Positions 8,834-16,812 of a stretch of 64,000 nt of DNA are shown in pieces; positions within the stretch are counted from its first letter, which is position 1; the number at the start of each line of letters is the position of its first letter. Source of the DNA: Acetivibrio thermocellus ATCC 27405 (GTDB lineage Bacteria; Bacillota; Clostridia; Acetivibrionales; Acetivibrionaceae); contig NC_009012.1 in assembly GCF_000015865.1 (NCBI RefSeq), positions 3,155,081 to 3,219,080 of the forward strand. Reading direction: 5' to 3'. Under the pieces are notes generated by a model. The model saw only the letters and a list, made by a program, of their open reading frames with translations. It was not told where the DNA came from and made no database searches. The position numbers and the translations under genes are program-made.

Positions 8834-9007
8834 TGACGAAATCCTACATAATTATCGAGAAAATTCACTTTGATGAAAAGTTTCATTTATTTTTCTGAAA
8901 GTTCATCCAATGTAATCCCCGGTTGTGTTTTGAAAGTAACTGTCAAATTAATTTTTGAACTTCCCAACTAAAATTGACAAAGATTTTTAGCCCGCTTGTC
9001 TTATAAT
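8834..9007 (+). promoter_or_regulatory. spoIIE promoter region, Spo0A-type
   Basis: TTGACA (8974-8979) and TATAAT (9002-9007) are perfect sigma-A hexamers but 22 bp apart, far beyond the normal 17. The Spo0A-activated spoIIG and spoIIE promoters of Bacillus are known for just such over-long spacers. Candidate 0A boxes are TGACGAA at 8834-8840 (matches TGNCGAA) and TGTCAAA at 8941-8947 (one mismatch, about 27 bases before the -35). The remainder of 8717-9072 shows no gene. Confidence 0.6.
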
Positions 9008-9072
9008 CGGTTCTGCAAGTTAAAACAAAAGAACTTTTCACAAAAAATATTTTAATATGGGGGTTACAAAAG

Positions 9073-11469
9073 ATGAAGACACAAATTGTTCCGTATCAAA
9101 AAAACAGTATTTTGGAAAGAATGCATGGAAAAACGAGGGGAGGAATTTCAGCCGGACTTGCAATTTCAAAAAACAATATTATATTCTTTTTGCTAAGTTT
9201 CCTCCTTGGCAGAGTGTCTCTATTTGGAGGTCTTATGCCTTTTGGACTTGCTTTTTATGCGGCGGCAATCACATCAAATGCAAACAGATTTCTGACAGCT
9301 GCGGCAGTAGTAGCCGGAATGGCAACGGGCGGAGCCCGGACGGAGCTTTATACGGCATTGACTTTTATGGTTCTTTTCAGTTTGTTCACTAAATTATTAA
9401 AAAATTCAGCGGAAAAAGAAAATCTCAAACATGCAGCTTTAGGCTTTGTAAGTGCTGCTGTTCCCCAGATTATAATGGCGTGGCTGCAGGGATTTTTAAT
9501 GTATGATGTTTTAATGGCACTGCTTAACAGTGTGCTGGTATTTTCAATGATATACATATTCAGGCGCGGCATGCCTTTAATAGAAGGAACAAAGAAAAAA
9601 GGTGTCATTGGCAATGAAGAAATGATAAGTGTTGCAATGATGGCGGCCATTTCCCTGTCGGGATTGGGGGGAATAAATATTTTTGGCACATCTGTTCTTA
9701 ATGCATTGGGTATTCTGGCGGTAATGCTCTTAAGCTTCAAAGCCGGCCCGGGAGTGGGAGCGGCTGTCGGAGTGATTGTGGGTTTGGTAATCAATTTAAG
9801 CGGACCTGCAACACCACTGGTTATAGGTTCCTATGCTTTCTGCGGTTTGATGGCCGGTTTGTTCAGAAATATCGGCAAAATGGGAACAGCTGTGGGTTTT
9901 ATACTTGCCAATGCAGTGCTGACTTTATATATAAACGGTTCAACGGAAGTGATTATACACATCAAAGATATAATTCCCGCCGCACTTATGTTTGTGATTG
10001 TTCCGAAAAAAGTGATAGAAGACGTGTTTGGAGCATTTTCACAGGAGACGGAAGCTTCAAAAGACAAGCCCGCTTACAGCCGGCGTATAAAGGAACTTAC
10101 GGTGGAAAGGCTGAATAATTTTGCAAGGGCCTTTGAGGAACTTTCCAAAACTTTCAGCGAGATTTCCCAAACCAAAATAGTTGCCGGCAAGCAGGATATT
10201 TCTTCTTTGTTTGACAGAGTGGCGGACAAGGTGTGCAAGGATTGCAGCCTGTGTCTCCACTGCTGGGACAGGAATTTCTACAATACATATCAGGTGATGT
10301 TTAAAATAGTTGAGAATCTGGAGAAAAAGGGATGGATTGATGAGAGTGACATACCGGAGTATTTCATGGAAAGATGTGAAAGAATAGGGGAGTTTGTAAG
10401 GCAGGTAAACAATGTATATGAACTGTTTAAAGTGGACATGGTGTGGAAAAACAGAATAGGAGAGAGCAGAGGGCTTATATCGCAGCAACTGGACGGGCTG
10501 GCAAAGGTTATATTAAATCTGGCCGTTGAAATTGACGGTGAGATTAAATTTAAGAGCGATATGGAGGATGTATTGCTTTTCGAGCTTAGGAATAAAGGAA
10601 TAAAAGTAAATGATGTGGTGGTGTGTGAAAACAAATGGGGTAAATATGAAGTAAACATTTTTCATAATGGATGCGCGGGAGCAAACAAATGTCTTGATTA
10701 TATTGAAGAAGTGGCATCTTCTGTATTGGGAAGGCGAATGGTACGGGGTAAAAATGAATGTATACATAATTACAGAACGGGTATGTGCAATTTAAAACTG
10801 GTTGAGGCGGAAGTTTTCAGCATAACAACCGGTATGGCCAGAAGTTCAAAGTATGAAAACCAGGTTTCCGGAGACAGTTATTCCTTTATGAACACCGGCT
10901 CGGGAAAGTATATTCTGGCTTTGAGCGACGGTATGGGCACGGGACAGGCGGCGTCCAGCCAAAGCAAGGTTGCCATAAGTCTGCTGGAGCAGTTTATGGA
11001 AACAGGTTTTGATCAGGATACCGCAATAAAGCTCATAAATTCAATACTTGTACTAAAATCCGATGATGACTCCTTTGCCACCATTGACCTTTCGGCTATA
11101 GATTTGTATGACGGAAAAATTGAATTTGTGAAAATTGGCGCCGCTCCAACCTTTATAAAGAGACAAAACAAGGTGGAGGTCGTAAAAACAGTATCTCTTC
11201 CGGCAGGAATACTCAGTGATATAGATACGGAGCTCGTTTCCAAAAATGCGGACAACGGGGATTTTATAATCATGGTTACTGACGGAATTATTGATTCTTT
11301 CAAGCTTGAAGAAGGCGGGGAGCAGAATTTGATAAAATTTATTGAGGATATTGACAGCATAAATCCCCAGGGAATTGCGGATCTTATATTGGCCGAGGCC
11401 TGCTCAAAGTGCAAGGACAAGCCTGTCGACGATATGACGGTGCTGGTGGCAAAGGTATGGAAGCGATAA
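9073..11469 (+). CDS. spoIIE: Stage II sporulation protein E, PP2C-type serine phosphatase
   Basis: 798 residues. A polytopic membrane domain spans about 40-320 with roughly ten helices. A central regulatory region contains a cysteine cluster (CKDCSLCLHCW near 393). The C-terminal PP2C domain (about 590-798) shows GDSYSF, ALSDGMGTGQAAS, DDSFATID and DDMTVLVAK metal-binding motifs. In the forespore SpoIIE dephosphorylates SpoIIAA to release sigma-F and also interacts with FtsZ at the polar septum. It is monocistronic, with a Spo0A-type promoter. The ATG at 9073 is preceded by ATGGGGG about 10 bases away. Length and domain order match the family. Confidence 0.96.
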   Translation: MKTQIVPYQKNSILERMHGKTRGGISAGLAISKNNIIFFLLSFLLGRVSLFGGLMPFGLAFYAAAITSNANRFLTAAAVVAGMATGGARTELYTALTFMVLFSLFTKLLKNSAEKENLKHAALGFVSAAVPQIIMAWLQGFLMYDVLMALLNSVLVFSMIYIFRRGMPLIEGTKKKGVIGNEEMISVAMMAAISLSGLGGINIFGTSVLNALGILAVMLLSFKAGPGVGAAVGVIVGLVINLSGPATPLVIGSYAFCGLMAGLFRNIGKMGTAVGFILANAVLTLYINGSTEVIIHIKDIIPAALMFVIVPKKVIEDVFGAFSQETEASKDKPAYSRRIKELTVERLNNFARAFEELSKTFSEISQTKIVAGKQDISSLFDRVADKVCKDCSLCLHCWDRNFYNTYQVMFKIVENLEKKGWIDESDIPEYFMERCERIGEFVRQVNNVYELFKVDMVWKNRIGESRGLISQQLDGLAKVILNLAVEIDGEIKFKSDMEDVLLFELRNKGIKVNDVVVCENKWGKYEVNIFHNGCAGANKCLDYIEEVASSVLGRRMVRGKNECIHNYRTGMCNLKLVEAEVFSITTGMARSSKYENQVSGDSYSFMNTGSGKYILALSDGMGTGQAASSQSKVAISLLEQFMETGFDQDTAIKLINSILVLKSDDDSFATIDLSAIDLYDGKIEFVKIGAAPTFIKRQNKVEVVKTVSLPAGILSDIDTELVSKNADNGDFIIMVTDGIIDSFKLEEGGEQNLIKFIEDIDSINPQGIADLILAEACSKCKDKPVDDMTVLVAKVWKR

Positions 11470-11542
11470 ATAATAATTTTTAGTATAATTTGCACTCATT
11501 TGAGAAAGAATATCTCTGAATACATATTTTCGGAGGAGTGCT

Positions 11543-11884
11543 ATGGTGTGCGATGACACAAAAAGAGTAGTGGTGATCAGAAATATCGCTTCAAATTTTA
11601 TTGAAGAGGCCATACTGATTTTAAAAGGCAATCCTGAAGAAAACGGAAGAAAAATTAAAAAGATTTTAGCCAGGGACAGGCAAAAAATGAATGAGCATCT
11701 TTTAAAAGAAGCAGAGGAGATAATAAACAACTATATAAAAAGGTGCGGTGCGCAAGTTGACTACGGCACTGAAATAAGATTAAAGCCGTACCGTATGGGC
11801 TTTAAATTTCCGAATCTGTTGATAAACATGGCTTTGCTTGGCAGCATTGCCCTGCTGGTTTTTTTGGTCACGAGATTTTTATGA
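11543..11884 (+). CDS. Small tail-anchored protein
   Basis: 113 residues, mostly charged and helical, with a single hydrophobic helix at the extreme C-terminus (about 95-112, NMALLGSIALLVFLVTRFL), so the body should be cytosolic. The ATG has GGAGGAG seven bases upstream. It follows spoIIE by 73 bases, with no terminator between, so it may be read from the spoIIE promoter. No family recognised. Confidence 0.7.
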   Translation: MVCDDTKRVVVIRNIASNFIEEAILILKGNPEENGRKIKKILARDRQKMNEHLLKEAEEIINNYIKRCGAQVDYGTEIRLKPYRMGFKFPNLLINMALLGSIALLVFLVTRFL

Positions 11885-12046
11885 CTTGTTGTAGAAATGG
11901 CATACGTACCAAATATGCAACACAGTATAATTTACCCGGGTAGGAAATATAAACTTCCAAATTCAGGATTGCTTTTGCAGGTGCTGAGTTGTATTATTAA
12001 AATTAAAAGAATTATAAGAGAAAAAAGGTTGAGGGGAAGTTTAGTT

Positions 12047-12664
12047 GTGTTGAAGAATACGTTGCTGGATTTGCTGTTGTTGCCAAGGTCGTTTTATAAA
12101 AAGCTCTCAGATAAAGCTAATACTTTGCACCCGGGTATTATACTGGTTGGATTTATTGACATAGGTTTTGCCCTTGGTGCCGAATTGTTTGGCTATTTTT
12201 TTGGAAAGACACGGGCGGCACTGATATTTAATATTTCCCTTACCGTTTGTTTTGTTCTTTTGGTTGGCCTTATAGACGTGGTCTTTTTTGCGCTTCCGTT
12301 GTTTGATATATTTAAATTTTTCAGGGTAAAGGAAAAAATAAAGAATTTGAACGGGCAGCTTATAAAACTTATGAAAGTGTATGTGGCTTCGCATTTTCCG
12401 GTGATGCCGGTGAATGCTTTTTTCTATTGGCTTGTGCTTGGGCCTTATGGCACGGAAGCTTTAAGCCTTTTGGGGTATTTCGTTACATCCGTGATTACGC
12501 CGTTGTGGCATGCAGCCATTTTGGCAAGAGGGATAAATGCCATTTACGAGTTTGATGAAAGGCTGAAAACTTTGGTGTTCTTTATTGCGTATCTGTGGAC
12601 TACCATGCTGGGGTATGCTTTGGGATTTATGATAAACAATTGGTTTTTCGTCCTCTACAGATGA
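12047..12664 (+). CDS. Polytopic membrane protein of unknown function
   Basis: The open frame runs from 11897, but the first 50 codons lack a ribosome binding site. GAGGGGAAG at 12031-12039 is placed 7 bases before GTG 12047, so I take that as the start, giving about 205 residues. Five hydrophobic segments are visible (IILVGFIDIGFALG, ALIFNISLTVCFVLLVGL, NAFFYWLVLG, LLGYFVTSVI, FFIAYLWTTMLGYALG). The layout is reminiscent of Yip1-type membrane proteins, but that is only an impression. It lies downstream of the tail-anchored gene and may share its transcript. Confidence 0.6.
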   Translation: MLKNTLLDLLLLPRSFYKKLSDKANTLHPGIILVGFIDIGFALGAELFGYFFGKTRAALIFNISLTVCFVLLVGLIDVVFFALPLFDIFKFFRVKEKIKNLNGQLIKLMKVYVASHFPVMPVNAFFYWLVLGPYGTEALSLLGYFVTSVITPLWHAAILARGINAIYEFDERLKTLVFFIAYLWTTMLGYALGFMINNWFFVLYR

Positions 12665-12715
12665 TTTTAACTGCCGCAGAATGGATTTACCTGAATTTTT
12701 AGTTGTAAATGACAG

Positions 12716-12744
12716 TTGTAAATGATTTAAAAATATACTATAAT
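12716..12744 (+). promoter_or_regulatory. Promoter of tRNA-Arg
   Basis: TTGTAA (12716-12721), a 17-bp spacer and TATAAT (12739-12744). The 12-bp word AGTTGTAAATGA occurs twice in a row here (12701-12712 and 12714-12725), so the -35 is duplicated. Confidence 0.75.
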
Positions 12745-12779
12745 AAATGGCGGAAATTAAATGACCGAAGCCTATCAAT

Positions 12780-12854
12780 GTCCCGGTAGTCTAATGGATA
12801 AGACGGTGGATTCCGGTTCCACTGATGCGGGTTCGATTCCTGCCCGGGACACCA
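12780..12854 (+). tRNA. tRNA-Arg (CCG)
   Basis: 75-nt cloverleaf. GTCCCGG pairs with CCGGGAC in the acceptor, the anticodon loop is TTCCGGT (anticodon CCG), the T-arm is GGTTCGATTCC, and CCA is encoded. Confidence 0.93.
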
Positions 12855-12901
12855 AATTCTCTAAAGCCTTTAAACTCAAAACCTGGCAGAAAATCTTACC
12901 C

Positions 12902-12930
12902 TCGACACAATCCTAAAAATGTGGTAAAAT
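12902..12930 (+). promoter_or_regulatory. Promoter of the PilZ-like gene
   Basis: TCGACA (12902-12907) and TAAAAT (12925-12930) with a 17-bp spacer and a TGG extended -10. This implies a 5' leader of about 150 bases before the ATG at 13091; no folded motif is evident in it. Confidence 0.55.
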
Positions 12931-13090
12931 AATATTAGAAACAGGATTCGTTTAAAATACACTCTTCCATTTGTATCTTAATGTGTCTCAAATAGCCTGC
13001 GACCATGATATGATGCATTTCTGTAGATGGAAAATGTATAGTGAGTGTGTATGTAGGGGAGTCCAAACCAGAATTCAAGGGGGAGTTCTG

Positions 13091-13525
13091 ATGATTGGTA
13101 TTCAAAATTGGATGAACAACCATTACGGTAATGCCACTACATGCATGGCTTCCGTAAGTCGTGACAGAATACGATGGCATGAAGTGGAGGTAACAGATAT
13201 ATCAACCCGGGGACTCAAATTCCACTCCAAGAAAGATTTCAATGTTGGTGAGATTTTACACTATGATCTTAACGTATATAGCATGCTGACGGCTTTTCAA
13301 TTTGGCGTGGAGGGCTGCATTACGGAAAAAGAAACTTTGTCCGACGGTTTTAACTACAGCGTTGAATTTTGCAATCTGGATAAGAATACAAAAATTCAGC
13401 TGGATGAAATTTTTAATGCCAATATTGCTGTTAAAAACAAACATTTCTCTGCAAGTGACGGGATACATTCCTTTGTTTTAAATCCAAGAGGCAGTAGTGT
13501 GGGCAAGCATTATTTCCGTAAATAA
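13091..13525 (+). CDS. PilZ-like domain protein
   Basis: 144 residues from ATG 13091, which has GGGGAG eight bases upstream; an open frame extends back to 12971 but without a ribosome binding site. SRDRIRWHEVEVTDISTRGLKFHSKKDF carries the PilZ-style arrangement (an arginine-containing lead-in followed by D-x-S-x-x-G) and a following beta-barrel-like region. Classical PilZ RxxxR is not perfect, so c-di-GMP binding is not certain. It stands alone. Some PilZ domains act in motility or exopolysaccharide control; nothing nearby decides between these. Confidence 0.6.
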   Translation: MIGIQNWMNNHYGNATTCMASVSRDRIRWHEVEVTDISTRGLKFHSKKDFNVGEILHYDLNVYSMLTAFQFGVEGCITEKETLSDGFNYSVEFCNLDKNTKIQLDEIFNANIAVKNKHFSASDGIHSFVLNPRGSSVGKHYFRK

Positions 13526-13735
13526 TCTCTGGAACGAAGGTAAAATAAAAATATGACATAAAACTGCGGCAAGAATACACAATAATTCAAAACATTATAG
13601 AGATTTTAGGGAAAAAATTGATTCAAAAATTGATTTATAAGGTTTATAATAAGTTTATAATAAAAAGTGATTTTATAAAAGATTACAAAGGAAAACCAAG
13701 AAAAAATAATAGGATTAAAGTTGGATACAAAATTA

Positions 13736-13764
13736 ATTGAAGATTAAAGCTTCAGTTTTTTTTT
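13736..13764 (+). terminator. Terminator of the PilZ-like gene
   Basis: A 7-bp stem (ATTGAAG with CTTCAGT, one G-U) is followed by nine T residues. The rest of 13526-13848 is AT-rich with short near-repeats of GGTTTATAATAAG type and no gene. Confidence 0.6.
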
Positions 13765-13848
13765 GCACTTTTTACTTTTTATCAATTTATTTTTGTTATT
13801 TATTATTCACAAATTCGTGTTAGAATGGTAATATAGAGGAGGAAGGAT

Positions 13849-14817
13849 ATGAAAATAGGGAATGTCACCCTTGATAATAATATTTTTCTTGCTCCCATGG
13901 CGGGCATTACCGATATTCCCTTCAGGCTTTTATGTAAAGAACAGGGATGCGGATTGACATATACGGAAATGGTAAGCGCAAAAGGAATTTACTATAATGA
14001 CGAGAAGACCAAAAAGCTTACCGCGGTAGATGCCGCCGAGGGAAAAGTTGCGCTGCAGATTTTTGGTTCAGATCCGGTGATTATGGCAAAAGTGACGGAA
14101 CAACTTAATGATTCTGACGCATGCATTATCGACATAAACATGGGCTGCCCGACACCGAAAATAACAAAAAACGGTGACGGCTGTGCGTTAATGCGCCAGC
14201 CGGAGCTGGTAGGGAAAATAGTTCGGGAGGTTTCAAAGGCTTCAGTCAAGCCTGTCACGGTGAAAATCCGCAAGGGATGGGATGAAAACAGGATCAATGC
14301 GGTGGAAATAGCCAGGATAGCCGAGGAGAACGGCGCAGCGGCAATTACGGTTCACGGAAGGACAAGGGAACAGTTTTACAGTGGCAAGGCGGATTGGAGC
14401 ATCATAAGAGAGGTTAAGCAATCTGTCAGCATACCTGTAATAGGAAACGGGGATGTTTTTACGCCGGAAGATGCCAGGAGAATGTTTGAAGAGACAAATT
14501 GCGATGCAATAATGATTGGCAGAGGTGCTCAGGGAAATCCGTGGATTTTCCGAAAAATAATAAAGTATCTTGAAGGCTCCGAGGATTTTGACCTGGATAT
14601 ATCCCTTGAAACTAAGATAAACATAATCAAGAGACATATGCAAATGCTTGTTGAACTTAAAGGTGAGCAATGCGGAGTACGGGAAATGAGAAAACACATA
14701 GCATGGTATATAAAAGGTATGCGCAACGCTTCACGTATCAAGGAAAAAGTATTTAAAGCGACAACTCAGCAAGAAGTTTTCAGCCTGCTTGATGAGCTTT
14801 TGGAATTCAACATGTAA
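13849..14817 (+). CDS. dusB: tRNA-dihydrouridine synthase (DusB type)
   Basis: 322 residues, an FMN-dependent TIM barrel that reduces uridines in the tRNA D-arm with NADPH. Diagnostic motifs are APMAGITD near 15, DINMGCPTPK (catalytic Cys about 100), VKIRKGWD near 140, TVHGRTREQ near 168 and NGDVF / GRGAQGNPWIF near 200-225. Length is normal for DusB. A near-perfect GAGGAGGAAGG site sits before the ATG, and an extended -10 (TGTTAGAAT, 13818-13826) lies just upstream. Single gene. Confidence 0.93.
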   Translation: MKIGNVTLDNNIFLAPMAGITDIPFRLLCKEQGCGLTYTEMVSAKGIYYNDEKTKKLTAVDAAEGKVALQIFGSDPVIMAKVTEQLNDSDACIIDINMGCPTPKITKNGDGCALMRQPELVGKIVREVSKASVKPVTVKIRKGWDENRINAVEIARIAEENGAAAITVHGRTREQFYSGKADWSIIREVKQSVSIPVIGNGDVFTPEDARRMFEETNCDAIMIGRGAQGNPWIFRKIIKYLEGSEDFDLDISLETKINIIKRHMQMLVELKGEQCGVREMRKHIAWYIKGMRNASRIKEKVFKATTQQEVFSLLDELLEFNM

Positions 14818-14886
14818 TAATGTAACAAAACATGACATATAAAATATACTATATTTACAATTTTGCAACTTAATTAGTTCAAAATA

Positions 14887-14915
14887 TTGATTTTAAAATA
14901 CATGGATGATAATAT
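14887..14915 (+). promoter_or_regulatory. Promoter of pilM
   Basis: TTGATT (14887-14892), 17 bp, TAATAT (14910-14915); start codon 44 bases beyond the -10. Confidence 0.55.
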
Positions 14916-14958
14916 AATCATATAGGTCATTCTTAATAATACTTAAGGAGTAGATAAA

Positions 14959-16062
14959 ATGGTAACAATTCCTTTCTTGAAAACCAACCTTCTGAGTATT
15001 GACATCGGTTTTAGGAACATAAAAATTGTTGAAGTGGAGCTAGGCAGGAATAATGAGATTTTTATTAAAAATTTCGGTATAGCTTCTACTCCAAAAGGGT
15101 CTATCAAAAACGGGGCTATTAAAGATGTCAAGAGTGTTACCAACGAGATAAGGAAGGTAATGGAGAACATAAACACAAAGGCAAAGAATGCAAAGATTGT
15201 TATGTCAGGTACGAATATTATTTCCCGTGTTTTTGTTGTTGAAAAGATCCCCGGGGAAGATATGAATCATCTTGTCAGAACGACTATTTCCCAAAGTATG
15301 CCGATAGACCTTGATGCCCATCAGATAGATTACAAGGTGTTGCAGGAATTCAGAGAGGATGGAATTGATAAAATAAAGGTATTTGTTACCGCTGTTTTAA
15401 AAAGTATTATACAAAGTTATATTGACATTTTGATAGAATTGGGACTCAAACCCATATCAGTGGATATTCCCGCCAACAGCGCGGCAAAGTTTTTCAACAG
15501 GGAGATTATGGTTTCCGAGAGTGAAACGTGGTTTAAAAGGCAAAGATCCAGCAAGCTTAGCCAGAATACTTTTGCCGTTATTGATTTTGGTTCTGAGACT
15601 ACAATAGTAAACATATTAAGGAACAGGGTTCTGGAGTTTAACAAAGTTATTTTAAGGGGCAGCAGTAATATTGACGAGGCCATCGCGGCAAGTACAGGCA
15701 AAAAGCTCGAAGAGGCTGAAAGAATTAAAAAGATTCACGGACTTGCTCTTACTGATATCAATGCCGATGAAGAACAGGAGAAAATTTACAACAGTATCAA
15801 ATCCGTTATTGACGATATAATACGGCAGATGTTTCAATGTTTTGAGTTTTATGAAAAAAGATGTTACGGCGAGAAAATAGGAAAGATTTACATGATAGGC
15901 GGAGGATCGCAGTTAAAAGGACTTAGGGAATATTTGGAAGAGGTGTTCCAGGTTCCTGTATATCCCGTAGAGCTTCTTAGCATAGAAGGAATACAGATAA
16001 ACAAAGGACTTGACGGGGAAAGACTCAACTATCTTATCAACTCTGTGGGAATAACCTTGTAA
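14959..16062 (+). CDS. pilM: Type IV pilus assembly ATPase-fold protein PilM
   Basis: 367 residues with the actin/FtsA-like fold of PilM: SIDIGFRNIKIVEV (phosphate 1) near the N-terminus, FAVIDFGSETTIVNIL (phosphate 2) near 215, and IYMIGGGSQLKGLREYL (adenosine motif) near 313. PilM is the cytoplasmic ring component that binds the N-terminal tail of PilN in type IV pilus and type II secretion machines. Here it has its own AAGGAG site, promoter and terminator, and none of pilB, C, D, N or O is adjacent; those genes, if present, are elsewhere. FtsA and EutJ were considered, but sequence and length fit PilM best. Confidence 0.85.
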   Translation: MVTIPFLKTNLLSIDIGFRNIKIVEVELGRNNEIFIKNFGIASTPKGSIKNGAIKDVKSVTNEIRKVMENINTKAKNAKIVMSGTNIISRVFVVEKIPGEDMNHLVRTTISQSMPIDLDAHQIDYKVLQEFREDGIDKIKVFVTAVLKSIIQSYIDILIELGLKPISVDIPANSAAKFFNREIMVSESETWFKRQRSSKLSQNTFAVIDFGSETTIVNILRNRVLEFNKVILRGSSNIDEAIAASTGKKLEEAERIKKIHGLALTDINADEEQEKIYNSIKSVIDDIIRQMFQCFEFYEKRCYGEKIGKIYMIGGGSQLKGLREYLEEVFQVPVYPVELLSIEGIQINKGLDGERLNYLINSVGITL

Positions 16063-16096
16063 TAAATTAAAAAAATAAATTTAGTGATTGGCAAAG

Positions 16097-16119
16097 CGGC
16101 ATTTTAGATGCCGTTTTTT
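16097..16119 (+). terminator. Terminator of pilM
   Basis: CGGCAT pairs with ATGCCG around a TTTAG loop, followed by six T residues. Confidence 0.75.
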
Positions 16120-16172
16120 GATGTAATCAGAAAATGAAAAGGCAATTTAACTTGGAAAGGAGATAGACGCAA

Positions 16173-16676
16173 ATGCATCACACATCAGAGGAAAACAGGG
16201 AAAACTTTGTGGGTAAGCCCCCAAGACTTTCCCAGGTGGAAATGACTGAGCTTGTACTTCCCAATGACACCAACCTTTTGGGAAATCTCCTGGGAGGAAG
16301 GCTCATGCACTGGATTGACATTGCGGGAGCAATGGCTGCATCAAGGCATTCCAACAGGATTGTGGCAACAGTTGCACTGGACAGCCTGGATTTCAGACAT
16401 CCCGCACGCATGGGAGAGCTTGTAATGCTTAAAGCCAAGTTAACTTGGGTCGGAAGAACCTCCATGGAGGTAAAAGTAAGTGCGTATGCTGAAAATTTAA
16501 AAACCGGAAATGTTATTCTTACCAATCAGGCATATATTACATTTGTGGCACTGGACGACGAAGGAAAGCCGACTCCTGTTCCGCCGCTTATACCTGAAAC
16601 GGAAGAAGAGAAAAGAGAATTTGAAGAAGCCGAGATAAGAAGGGCGGAACGTCTTAAAAGAAGACAAAAGGAGTAA
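16173..16676 (+). CDS. Acyl-CoA thioesterase, hotdog fold (YciA/ACOT type)
   Basis: 167 residues. The hotdog-domain core includes VLPNDTNLLGNLLGGRLMHWID (catalytic Asn/Asp and the long hotdog helix), VATVALDSLDFRHPARMGELV and VEVKVSAYAE. The C-terminal 30 residues are a charged, helical tail (EEEKREFEEAEIRRAERLKRRQKE is typical). It should hydrolyse acyl-CoA thioesters in the cytosol; chain-length preference cannot be read from sequence. GGAAAGGAGAT precedes the ATG by 8 bases. Probably monocistronic. Confidence 0.88.
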   Translation: MHHTSEENRENFVGKPPRLSQVEMTELVLPNDTNLLGNLLGGRLMHWIDIAGAMAASRHSNRIVATVALDSLDFRHPARMGELVMLKAKLTWVGRTSMEVKVSAYAENLKTGNVILTNQAYITFVALDDEGKPTPVPPLIPETEEEKREFEEAEIRRAERLKRRQKE

Positions 16677-16812
16677 GTTTTAAATTAAGCAAGCAGTTAG
16701 AATTAACTAAGTATTCTAAAATTAGATATGATGTTTATCATAATATTGGTCATAAGTTGCTGAATTATAAAATAATAATAATCAGGACAATTTGCTATAA
16801 TTCAGGACTGAA

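Noticed and set aside
12971-13090. 40-codon extension of the PilZ-like frame
   Set aside because: No SD and unlike any PilZ start; ATG 13091 follows GGGGAG.
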